Translations under genes and position numbers: made by a program
Notes under the pieces: generated by a model
The model's input: the letters and a program-made list of their open reading frames with translations, nothing else
The model's database searches: none
What the model was told of the DNA's origin: nothing
Source: Antedon mediterranea
Taxonomy: Eukaryota > Echinodermata > Crinoidea > Comatulida > Antedonidae
Direction: 5' to 3'
Assembly (NCBI RefSeq): GCF_964355755.1
Contig: NC_092672.1
Location: 19,586,501 to 19,650,500, forward strand
Length of the DNA stretch: 64,000 bases
In this document: positions 1 through 13,200 of the stretch, in pieces
Layout: every line of letters begins with the position of its first letter
Position numbering within the stretch: the stretch's first letter is position 1

Positions 1-1208
1 GTATTTTATTTTAGAAATCAATTATTAAACATTAGAACTACCTATTTGTAATAAATCAGCTTAAAAAATACACCACTTTGGGCGTTATGGTGAAGTAAAG
101 TTTAGTTGCATTGAACAATTTAAAAAAAGTGAAAAACACCCCTTTTTAAATAAATGGTATCTCCCAAAGTATAAAATAAAAAATAAATAAAAAAATTTGA
201 AACAGGTACACAAGGCATTGTTATTATGCATACACTAATTATTTTTTATAATTAAATGAACAACACAAAAATATCGTTCATCAAAGTAGTACCAATATCC
301 ATTTTAAAAAACCTTAAAAAAGGACAAAATTTGTCAAAAACACAAATTTGGCCGTTGCCATGGAAATATACGTGTGAAATAAAAAATACTTCATATTTGA
401 TTTCTCTCAACACATATGTAGCCATGTGCAAAATTTGAAAGAAATCCATTTTTTTGAGTCTGCCACTTTTTTTGATATTTCTTTGATTCTTACAGACAAT
501 GGCTCTTAAATTTGTGCAAATGCATCTCTTTACTTTATAGCTATCAGTCTATCCACTTCTCGTAAACGACCAATTTTCTAAAACGACCTTTATACATCTT
601 AAACAATCTCCCTTAATCGACCACCTCCTGTAACGACAACCTCTCATAGGTAACCACCTCTTTTGACGACCACCATCTCTGTTAAGTGACTGCTTCTCAT
701 AGTCGACCACCACTCGTAAGGGATCACCTCTCTTAAGCACCACACATCTCCTAAGTGACCACCTCTTTCAAGGGACCACAACCTCTTTCTTAAGGGACCA
801 CTTCGACCACCACAAAAGGTAGGTCTATGGTGGTAGCCAAATATACAATTGTAGGGGTTTTCTGTCAAAACAACTGTGCACTTATATTTATTTATCAAAT
901 TCAAACATGTAAAAGCTCCCTTATATTATGGGATAAAGAGACCGACTTCCCATTATATGGTTAGTGTAGTATGTGGTGAAAATTTAACACCCAATAGAAA
1001 ATTGCTATTCTTGCTTTTACCGATCAAATAGATAAAAGTTGGTTTGTCCGCCAGCAGCTTTTCTCATTATTAGTATAGTATTACTATTTATGTTTGGATT
1101 TATAGATCTTGCCTACTACAGAACAGAGGTAGTGTTTTGGATCTTGGTGTCTATTAATTAATATGTCTTTGTAAATAGCTTGTTTAAGTAAAATATTTTT
1201 GTTTTTAG
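1..1208. other. Upstream region, no exon recognised
   Basis: AT-rich sequence before the first recognised ROCO-1 exon. Short open frames around 250-450 on both strands have no recognisable family and no splice context. From about 540 to 830 there is a degenerate tandem repeat of roughly 22 bases built on gaccacctctcgtaag-like units. Missing 5' exons of ROCO-1 could lie here or outside the window; I could not identify any. Confidence 0.4.
540..830. repeat. Degenerate ~22-base tandem repeat
   Basis: Variants of the motif gaccacctctcgtaag recur about every 20-25 bases with many substitutions and indels. Open frames across it are by-products of the repeat and are not treated as genes. Confidence 0.6.
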
Positions 1209-4200
1209 GAAGGAAAGACACCTGAATCTATTGTAGAAACAAGTATGAAAATAACGAAAAAAGAAAAAACTGTGATTTTAAACTATTTTGACAGTAAGTA
1301 AAGTTTATAAATATAAATTATGCATTAATCTAAGATAGGCAAACACAGTGCAAAAGCTTTAAACTGTAACCTATCCTACCTATCTGAAATGTTTCACAAA
1401 AGGTAGGTTCAAATGGTCACTACAGTACTTCCAGATTTGATTCACTATAGTTACTTCTAGGTGTCACTTTCTCTGTGGTAGTTTTTTTAAGATGTTTATA
1501 ACAACACTCCAAATAGAGTGTGGCACAGGTAGTCATTTGAAATTATCAATGCTACTATTATAAATTTTTAAATTTTACTTCATAAACAAACTGTAAGGTG
1601 AATATTTTTTTATATAAGCTGGCAGGCTTTATTTTTCTGTTTCATTCCAAATGAATGGAACTCAATTCTCTGGATCCAGCCCAATCAATAGCATAATTGT
1701 ACATGGATGCCACTATTTTATCATGTTAATTGACATAGTTGGTTTAATATATTTGTATTAATATTATTGTATTGATGGTACTCGGACATAATTTATTATT
1801 CTTAAGGTATCATTTCCCAAGGTTCAAGTTTACCAGGGGTATTATATTATTAAAGTTGACGAGAACTATTGTACTGTATATGAGATGACATTTATTTTAC
1901 TGTTTAATAACAAAATAATGTTTTGCAGTAACCCGTGCTCCGTATAGTCTTTTTCTGCCTTTATATGTGGTTATATACTAATTCGCATGGGAGAAGAAAA
2001 TATAATAAAAATGCAGTCTTCCCTGATAAAAGTACTCTGAAATTTATTTATTTTTTTTAATTGTCAAGAATAAAAATTCAGAACTATTTACAGCCATTGA
2101 TTTTGCTACACAAAATATTCCTTTACTTTGAAATATCTGTAAGCTCAAAAATGAAAGCAATACTGGATATGGGATTTTACGAAAATAACATTAAAAAAAA
2201 ACGTAACATAAACGTAAAATACCAATCTATATTTTGGGTGTATTTTTCGTTGTGTATTGTTTGATATTTTGTTTCTTAGTTATGCTCAGAATTAGTGGTC
2301 ACATTTACAAATAAAAAAATGGGACATAAATCGAATGAAAAACACGCCCTAAATCCGAAATATTGGGATTGGTTTGAGTGTGTTTATTTTTATTCATTTA
2401 CATTTTTTTTTATTTCAATTGTTTTTGATATTTTGCTATTTCTTTGTGTGAGGTTTGGTATCTTGCTAGTTTTTTATCTTTTGCTTTAAGTGGTGCTTAT
2501 TTACACATATCGCGTAATCGAACTTAAATGTACCATAAGCATTGATATCATTGCCACGGCGTTTTACTCACTGGGCCAAACCGTGATTTACGAAAATCAT
2601 TCTGTTCAAAGGATAAGTATAATTAATTAAAGCGACGCGATCATTCAATATGGTTATTTGGCTACCGAGACTAAACACTGTTTTAATTTGGCGGCCCGGC
2701 ATGGTGTTTGTAGATCCGGCCATGGTGGTACACAACAGAGGAAGTTGCGTAGTTTATACAGTGACGTAACATGGTCGCTGCATGAGACGTCAAATTACAG
2801 TTATTTTTTGCCTTTTTTAGTGTTTATCCTTAAAATTTAGGAAAGTGACATAGCCTATTATGTGCGGCCCCAATTTAGTAGCATTAATATATAGATGATA
2901 ATATGAAGCATTTTTAAGGCTTACAGAGGCTGATTGAGATATTTATTTTTTGTCATAATAGAATTGTTAGTTCCTGCAGAGATACGTGCCAGGGGTAAAC
3001 AAGCTATTAAAATATATAAAGAAGAACTTAAAACTGGTAGCATGTCTGTTGTGAATTCAAGATGTATGTTTCTAGGAAAAGAAGGTGCTGGCAAGACTAG
3101 CTGTGTAAAGGCTATGGTTGGAGAAAGGTAAGAAGTAAAATGGTATATTGTTTATATTACGGTATCTTGCTGTGTATTAACCATCAACCATTTTAGTGAT
3201 CATTTTAAGATTTTAGGCATTCATAGTTTAAGCTTCTTAATCAGAATGCTAAGAAATGCTTTGTGAATGGTAAGTGAAGGCATTCAGCTTTGGTAAGGGA
3301 ATGTTTAATTTGAATTACTATACACTAAGGGTAACATTGTAGTATTTTAAATTATGATTCTTATTAAATAATAAAAACATTAATTTTATTCACTTTAATT
3401 TACTTTTAATTAACTTACTATAAATGTTCTATTTATTTAAAATTTATCAGTTGTTTTATGATTGGAATGTATATTTAAATGCAGTCTCCTTTTATGATTT
3501 AGTCATTTTATACATACTTTGTATGTGTCTAAAACGTACAATAAATGTTTAACTTTACTATACAATGTTATAATAGATTCAATTCTGCAGAAAAATCCAC
3601 AGATGGAATCGTTACAACCACAGTGTTTCAAGCAAAGAAGGATTGTAGTCAATGGAAAAAGATAAAAGATGTAAATGGTGAGAAAAGCAACTGAAAATGT
3701 TAAATTTTACATATTCATCATTTTGCTATAATTTTAACATTAATTTATTTTTGATAAAATAATACTAATTTTTAAATAAAAACATTCTTAAATGTATAAT
3801 ATAATGCCATTTATACATTGGTTATACAACAAATAACAATTCAAAATTCATTTGGCTATGCAACCATTACGTCTTGGTCTTCTATTTTCAAAGAGGTGAT
3901 TGAAATCACCTCAGATACCAGAAATTGGAAAATTACTGTCAATGTTCAGAATATTGCTTATCATTGTATTCCTCTCATCCCATACAACACATTGGTTTCC
4001 TAATCTAATTGTCCATTTCTTGCTTTGTATAGGTATTGACCTATCAGAGCAAATTCGTTCACATGCTTTAGGAGAAAAGGTTGATAAAAGGTTACAAGAA
4101 GGTAGGTACAGACTAATAAAGCTTTTATAACATTTAAATCTGCATAAAAGATGTATAATGATATTGATCAGTAACACTGTTATATTGGTTTTGTTTCTGT

Positions 4201-7200
4201 AATTTTTTGTAGAAGGCAATGTTGGAACCTGGGCTAAATTTAAGAATGGTATGTATAAGATGGTAAGAAGAAAAGAAAAAGTGAGTGACATAACTAGTGT
4301 ATGGGACTACGCTGGTCAACTAGACTACTATATAACGCACAGGGTATGTTTTCATTATTGTATTATAAATATCACATGTATTCTAAGGGTCATATTTAAA
4401 ACAAATATTATTTTGATTGGGTTCAGAAATAATTAAATTTGAAGTTCTTAAATACTATTAGACCTTTTGTATTGATTAATTGTTGATTAAAATAAGAAGA
4501 ACAGACTTTATTTTTCTTTTTACATAATGTGTTCTTTTGCCAAGAACATTTTTAACAGGGTTATTTTATCAATGTGCAACTTTTTTTTTAGACTATGCTA
4601 TGTTTTTGTTGGTTTTTCTAGTTCCATTGATCTTACATGTTTCAATTACTGATTTTTTTTTATCACAAGTTTTCATATAAAACATCACCAGGGGCTGATC
4701 CAGGGGAGGGGACCACAGGGCATTTGTACCTGTCAATATTGTCAACAGTAAAAAGAGAGGGTGGAGGGCAGAGTGGAGTAGATGTGGGAATGAGGAGGTT
4801 AAATATATTATTTAAACATCGTCAGTAAACAAATCAAAAAACCTCAGAATACCATACCTCCACCAATTATACCAGGCCTTTCTTTCTTTCTCTTTTGTTC
4901 TTATTTCATGCAATATTGCAATGTTGAATAAAGATCAATAGGTGATCTACAATAAACAATGCTAAAATAAATACTTTACACATACTATTCACAATCTAAA
5001 TACAACAAATACTATTCCTGATCTAAAAAGGAAGAAGGTCGTAAGACTCAATAATAAATGCAAATCACTATCCAAATGAAAAAGTAAACAGAGAGGTATC
5101 ACTTTTGAAATAATATCAATAATTGAAGTAGTATGACTTTGATGGTAATTTAAAGAAATTGTATTAAATGGTAATTTATACTTACAAAATTTAAATTGTT
5201 TGTCTCAAGCTATGCATAAGTGTGTTTATGATTAAAATCAATTTATTCAGAGAAAATGTGATTTTAAATCTATCCTAAAATCTCATTGAGCTGATTTCCA
5301 CGCGTTCAAAACATCATCGGATAACATATATCAATGAAATATACACTACATTCACAAATAAAACAATGAATTAATACAAGTTAAACTTGAGAAGGAATTC
5401 TTTTTCTTTTAGAGTTGTACTTTTGTGGAATGGTCTTTCAGACTATGTTGTTTCAGCTAGTTCTTTAAATTTGTTTAAAAATAGACTAAATGAGGCTTGG
5501 GTAAACCATCCATTAAAGTCCACACCATTTGTACAAGATGACCTGCGAGGGGCTTATAAGCAATATACTTCGCCTCAATTTCCCTCTATTCATATGATTA
5601 TGAGGGATTACAAGTAAACAAGTAAAAGTCTTGTAATCAAAAAAGCTTTATATTTTAACTGCAAAAAAACACAATTTCCAACCAAAAATTGTATATTTTT
5701 TACCACTTAAAGAACTTGAACGGATACTCGGATTTTAGTCATTTAAATTGCAAAATGATAAACATTAATTTCTTTTTGGTTAACTGAAAGAAAAGTGAAA
5801 TGATTAATAAATGACTAAACTTGACCTACACACGCATGCACCAGTGACCTCCTGCAAGCTGAAAAATAGTTGTGTAAATTCCATTTGACGTAGTACACGC
5901 ACCCCTCTTGTAAGAATTACCACATGTATCAATGCAAGCTGAATGATGGTGGAAAAACATGCATCCCTCTTACAAGAAATTACCATGTGTTCTTGCCTGC
6001 ATTGATGGTATCTGTTCCAATTTACAATCATATTGTTATGTATCACTCTGGCCTAGTCAATGACGACAATACGACAGGCTCATGTGTATACCAACAATGA
6101 AATTGCGCTATATTTAGACATTGACAGGGTTTGCTCACTGTCTGGGTGACAGCATGCAGCTTGTTTTTGAACGTCTAAACAAGTAGGTTATACCTAGCCA
6201 ATGGTTTTGAAATAATCATAACAACAAAACATACATAGCAATACACATCATGTCAAGTTAGTTCCCGCAACATAGGAACCACAGTCCTGGTAAGGGTCTG
6301 GTATCACAATGTATAAAACATACATAGTAATACACATCATGTCAAGTTATTTTCCACAACATAGGAACCACAGTCCTGGTAAGGGTCTGGTATCACAATG
6401 TATAAAACATACATAGTAATACACATCATGTCAAGTTAGTTCCTGCAACATAGGAACCACAGTCCTGGTAAGGATCTGGTATCACAGTGTAAAAAAACAT
6501 ACATAGTAATACACATGTCAAGTTAGTTCCCGCAACATAGGAACCACAGTCCTGGTAAGGATCTGGTATCACAGTGTAAAAAAACATACATAGTAATACA
6601 CATGTCAAGTTAGTTCCCGCAACATAGGAACCACAGTTCTGGTAAGGGTCTGGTATCACAGTGTAAAAAACATACATAGTAATACACATGTCAAGTTAGT
6701 TCCCGCAACATAGGAACCACAGTCGTGGTAAGGGTCTGGTATCACAGTGTAAAAAAACATACATAGTAATACACATGTCAAGTTAGTTCCCGCAACATAG
6801 GAACCACAGTCCTGGTAGGTGTCTGGTATCACATTGTATAAAACATACATAGCAATACACATCATGTCAAGTTAGTTCCCGCAACATAGGAACCACAGTC
6901 CTGGTAGGGGTCTGGTATCACAATGTATAAAACATACATAGCAATACACATCATGTCAAGTTAGTTCCCGCAACATAGGAACCACAGTCCTGGTAGGGGT
7001 CTGGTATCACAATGTATAAAACATACATAGCAATACACATCATGTCAAGTTAGTTCCTGCAACATAGGAACCACAGTCCTGGTAGGGGTCTGGTATTACA
7101 GTGTATAAAACATACATAGCAATACACATCATGTCAAGTTAGTTCCCGCAACATAGGAACCACAGTCCTGGTAAGGGTCTGGTATTACAGTGTATAAAAC

Positions 7201-10200
7201 ATACATAGCAATACACATCATGTCAAGTTAGTTCCCGCAACATAGGAACCACAGTCCTGGTAAGGGTCTGGTATTACAGTGTATAAAACATACATAGCAA
7301 TACACATCATGTCAAGTTAGTTCCTGCAACATAGGAACCACAGTCCTGGTAGGTGTCTGGTATCACATTGTATAAAACATACATAGCAATACACATCATG
7401 TCAAGTTAGTTCCCGCAACATAGGAACCACAGTCCTGGTAGGGTCTGGTATCACAGTGTAAAAAACATACATAGCAATACACATCATGTCAAGTTAGTTC
7501 CCGCAACATAGGAACCACAGTCCTGGTAAGGGTCTGGTATTACAGTGTATAAAACATACATAGCAATACACATCATGTCAAGTTAGTTCCTGCAACATAG
7601 GAACCACAGTCCTGGTAAGGGTCTGGTATCACAGTGTATAAAACATACATAGCAATACACATCATGTCAAGTTAGTTCCCACAACATAGGAACCACAGTC
7701 CTGGTAAGGGTCTGGTATCACAGTGTATAAAACATACATAGCAATACACATCATGTCAAGTTAGTTCCTGCAACATAGGAACCACAGTCCTGGTAAGGGT
7801 CTGGTATCACAGTGTATAAAACATACATAGCAATACACATCATGTCAAGTTAGTTCCTGCAACATAGGAACCACAGTCCTGGTAAGGGTCTGGTATCACA
7901 GTGTATAAAACATACATAGCAATACACATCATGTCAAGTTAGTTCCCACAACATAGGAACCACAGTCCTGGTAGGTGTCTGGTATCACATTGTATAAAAC
8001 ATACATAGCAATACACATCATGTCAAGTTAGTTCCCGCAACATAGGAACCACAGTCCTGGTAGGGTCTGGTATCACAGTGTAAAAAACATACATAGCAAT
8101 ACACATCATGTCAAGTTAGTTCCCGCAACATAGGAACCACAGTCCTGGTAAGGGTCTGGTATTACAGTGTATAAAACATACATAGCAATACACATCATGT
8201 CAAGTTAGTTCCTGCAACATAGGAACCACAGTCCTGGTAAGGGTCTGGTATCACAGTGTATAAAACATACATAGCAATACACATCATGTCAAGTTAGTTC
8301 CCACAACATAGGAACCACAGTCCTGGTAAGGGTCTGGTATCACAGTGTATAAAACATACATAGCAATACACATCATGTCAAGTTAGTTCCCACAACATAG
8401 GAACCACAGTCCTGGTAAGGGTCTGGTATCACAGTGTATAAAACATACATAGCAATACACATCATGTCAAGTTAGTTCCCACAACATAGGAACCACAGTC
8501 CTGGTAAGGGTCTGGTATCACAGTGTATAAAACATACATAGCAATACACATCATGTCAAGTTAGTTCCCACAACATAGGAACCACAGTCCTGGTAAGGGT
8601 CTGGTATCACGGTGTATAAAACATATATAGCAATACACATCATGTCAAGTTAGTTCCCACAACATAGGAACCACAGTCCTGGTAAGGGTCTGGTATCACA
8701 GTGTAAAAAACATATATAGCAATACACATCATGTCAAGTTAGTTCCCACAACATAGGAACCACAGTCCCGGTAGGGGTCTGGTATCACAGTGTAAAAAAC
8801 ATACATAGCAATACACATCATGTCAAGTTAGTTCCCACAACATAGGAACCACAGTCCTGGTAAGGGTCTGGTATCACAGTGTATAAAACATACATAGCAA
8901 TACACATCATGTCAAGTTAGTTCCCGCAACATAGGAACCACAGTCCTGGTAAGGGTCTGGTATCACAGTGTATAAAACATATATAGCAATACACATCATG
9001 TCAAGTTAGTTCCCACAACATAGGAACCACAGTCCCGGTAGGGGTCTGGTATCACAGTGTAAAAAACATACATAGTAATACACATCATGTCAAGTTAGTT
9101 CCCGCAACATAGGAACCACAGTCCTGGTAAGGGTCTGGTATCACAGTGTAAAAAACATATATAGCAATACACATCATGTCAAGTTAGTTCCCACAACATA
9201 GGAACCACAGTCCTGGTAGGGGTCTGGTATTACAGTGTATAAAACATACATAGCAATACACATCATGTCAAGTTAGTTCCCACAACATAGGAACCACAGT
9301 CCCGGTAGGGGTCTGGTATCACAGTGTAAAAAACATACATAGTAATACACATCATGTCAAGTTAGTTGCCACAACATAGGAACCACAGTCCTTGTAGGGG
9401 TCTGGTATCACAGTGTAAAAAACATACATAGTAATACACATGTCAAGTTAGTTCCCGCAACATAGGAACCACAGTCCTGGTAGGGGTCTGGTATCACAGT
9501 GTAAAAAACATACATAGTAATACACATGTCAAGTTAGTTCCCGCAACATAGGAACCACAGTCCTGGTAGGGGTCTGGTATCACAGTGTAAAAAACATACA
9601 TAGCAATACACATCATGTCAAGTTAGTTCCTGCAACATAGGAACCACAGTCCTGGTAAGGGTCTGGTATCACAGTGTAAAAAACATACATAGCAATACAC
9701 ATCATGTCAAGTTAGTTCCCGCAACATAGGAACCACAGTCCTGGTAGGGGTCTGGTATCACAGTGTAAAAAACATACATAGCAATACACATCATGTCAAG
9801 TTAGTTCCCACAACATAGGAACCACAGTCCTGGTAGGGGTCTGGTATCACAGTGTATAAAACATACATAGCAATACACATCATGTCAAGTTAGTTTCCAC
9901 AACATAGGAACCACAGTCCTGGTAAGGGTCTGGTATCACAGTGTATAAAACATACATAGCAATACACATCATGTCAAGTTAGTTCCCACAACATAGGAAC
10001 CACAGTCCTGGTAGGGGTCTGGTATCACAATGTAAAAATGGTGAAAGTTTATTTTACAGTCTGCATTAATCTGCATGTTTGACTTGATGAGGCATGAACA
10101 AAAGTGCTCACAACAAAAGCAGAGCAAAATAGATAAATAAATGACTATTTATTTGCGCACTAGATTGTTTCATAAAAATGATAAAAGAAGAGCTATTTCA

Positions 10201-13200
10201 TCACCTTGATGAAACAGTACAGTATGTAGTGTGCAAATAGAATGTTGAAGTTTTTACTTGAGTCATTAAACTTTATCTATATAAAATATTGTAATATTAT
10301 TATTATAATTAACCATGAAAACATAATCCTTGTTAATTTCCAGTTTTTCCTGACAAATACAGTATCATACTGTGTTGCTTTCAATGTCATGGACAACTTG
10401 GATGAGCCAGCTAAACCACGGGGTTCAAAAATAGTAAGTTAAACTTTCAAGTACTTTAGACAATCTTGTGAACTACAAATGCTATGATTTAATAATGTAA
10501 TTTAATTTCAATTTTAGTTTAAAAATATATTGTCATTGTCATTTTAGGGTCAGCTAGGAATGACTAATTTGGACATGAATTTCTTCTGGATAAGGTCCAT
10601 TTATGAACATACTGTACAACATGGTTCAGGAAACACTATTTCAATTGATGGCAAGAACATAGAGTCACCTCCCATCTGTTTGGTTGCAACTCATGTGGAC
10701 AAATTGTCAGGGACAGCATCAGAAAAAGAGGAGGAGGTAAATAGTATATAAATATTTGATATTTATATCTTTTCTTTTTCCTAACTATGTCAACATAAGC
10801 GCTCCTAGCAACTGAACACTATACACCTCAACTGACTGAAACGGACAGGCGCACAAAAATGTAGACATAAGCTTAGTTACATGTATAGTTGCCCATGTTC
10901 TATTTATACTGTAACTGAGTGAAACCGAAAAGTTTTAAATGTGTCACACGTGTGGTATGGGTAACGGCGACCAGTCGTAATTTGTTTGTATATACTGGTT
11001 CCTATACAACTATGAATTGCGTTGTGCGTGGAGTAAGGTAAATTAATAGGCTCTTTAGAATTAATATTTTGCCTACAAAAAGGTTGACTGTATTAACAAC
11101 CCATCAGTACAATTAGAACAAAAAGCATTTTGAGGTATAATGTACATGTTTATACAATCAACTAATATAACATGAAAATTGAACATTTAATTTAATGCAT
11201 TACAAAAGAATTCATTAAAGAAAGTAAAGTAGAAACATTGTTTGAGATTTTGTCATTTTGAATTACAGTATGAATTAAATAAAACAGCCTGTAACAGTTA
11301 TGGAAGATTGTGTATATTAGGTTTTGACATATTGTATTGTAAACCACTGATCATGATGATCACTGAGATCACGCAGATTGATCTCGCTGATCATGTGAGT
11401 ATTCTCAGTGGATATATTATTGTCAACACTTAGCTTCAAAATATGCCTGGAGGCGCAAACAAAATCCTACATCGCGACAAAAATCCAAAATGACTGCCCG
11501 TTTGATATAAATTGTATTTATAATGCCTATTAAATGCTCTTTCAGAAAAATTTTGATTGGGTATGTCATCCTCAGAATGTATTTTGTAATTTAACATATG
11601 AGTTCTAAGTCCAAGATGGCCATCAAAATTCAAAATCGCTTCAAATTGAGCTAAATTGTATTTATAATGCCTATTAAATGGCCTTTTTAAACTTGTTTGT
11701 TTTTTATTTACCACACACATTGAATACAAAGTAAAAATATTAAATTCATTCATTCATTCAATTCATTCTAGAAACATTTATTGACAATATCATAGCATAA
11801 CATTAACAATGGTTGGCATATAATATATATAGTCGAGGGACTACAAAAGGCCCGATGGGCCTGTCGCTGTAGTCCCTCTTTACATTATACAAGTATACAT
11901 ACAAATGAAATATACAATATAGATAATACAGTATACAGTATTAGCGTGATCAGTAATCATTGTGATGAGTTATCAGCGATAGTAGCAATATGAATGTATT
12001 TATTAATTGAAGGTTATGAAGATGTACAAGAAAATGTTTGATAAAATGGAAGGAATGCCATATGCTCACCATGTAGATCGTGAAATGTACATGGTTGATA
12101 ACACCATGAAATCACCTGAAGGTATTACAAAACTTAAGCGAAATGTTGGTAGATACATGAAGGAAATGGTGAGAGAAGTTCCAGTAAAGTGGGTTAATTT
12201 ACAGGAAAGTTTGCAAAGAATTGGTGAAACAAAATTGTGTATTACGTTTGAGGAGGTAAAGTTTTGATTGTGGATTCCAATGTAATTATAATATTATTAT
12301 TTATTGTTACTTTGTTTTATTCCTACAGACATTAGTAATATTTATAGTCCTGGCCTATCATTGAATTTTCCATTAGATTTTCTCCAGGCTCTACAAGTAA
12401 TGTACTAAGTTAAGTTATTTGTTTGAATTAAATTCTGTATTAGGTTTCCAGGATTGGCACTAAATGTGAAATTTCCGAAGAGGGGCTCGACACTGCCATA
12501 GAGTATATGAATGACATTGGGATCATTTTGCATTCAAGTACTAACAAAAAACTGAAGAACACTGTGATAACAGATCTTAAAATGATGATTCAAATGGTGA
12601 CAAAAGTGATCACGGTAGTTAAACCGTCTATTAAAGTGGTAGGTAGATAATGTATTTTATTATGATATTAGATTGTCATCATGTGGATGTATAGGTGATG
12701 TTAATAATCTGTTCTTAGTAACTTGATGTGAAACAGTATAATTGTATTGATCATGTGATTGCACTGTGTAAAGTAAGAATAAACTGGGTTTTTTTTTTAA
12801 ATATAGAAGCAAATGAGGGTGCTGTGGAAAAGGCTTGATGAGGAAGGAATGCTGGAAGAAAGACTGCTACGGTATTTATGGAAACATGAATTAAAGGAAG
12901 ACCCACATCGCTTTGAAATCTTTACTGAAGTGATGAAAACATTTAGTTTGCTCTTTGAGAAATTGAAGGTAAGTTAATTCAATTCAATTCAATTTCTTTA
13001 TTGCTGCAAATGCCATCAAGAGCTAATATCCGCTTAAACATACTACATCATACAGATACATTGTATTTACATTCAAAATTTTAAACATTTTATTTTAGAT
13101 TGGATGTTACTTAAATTAGCTTAAATGTTATACTTGTAATATTTTAATTTACAACTCTTTGCTTACATCTGCAGGTAACCGAAGGTAACCGGGTATTCCT

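Noticed and set aside
6426-6865. Minus-strand open frames with repeated FYTVIPDPYQDCGSYVAG
   Set aside because: They are translations of the 89-base minisatellite in copies whose small deletions bring the unit near a multiple of three. Neighbouring copies break the frame.
6222-10036. CRISPR-like array
   Set aside because: Units are contiguous and near identical with no variable spacers, in a eukaryotic intron. It is a minisatellite.
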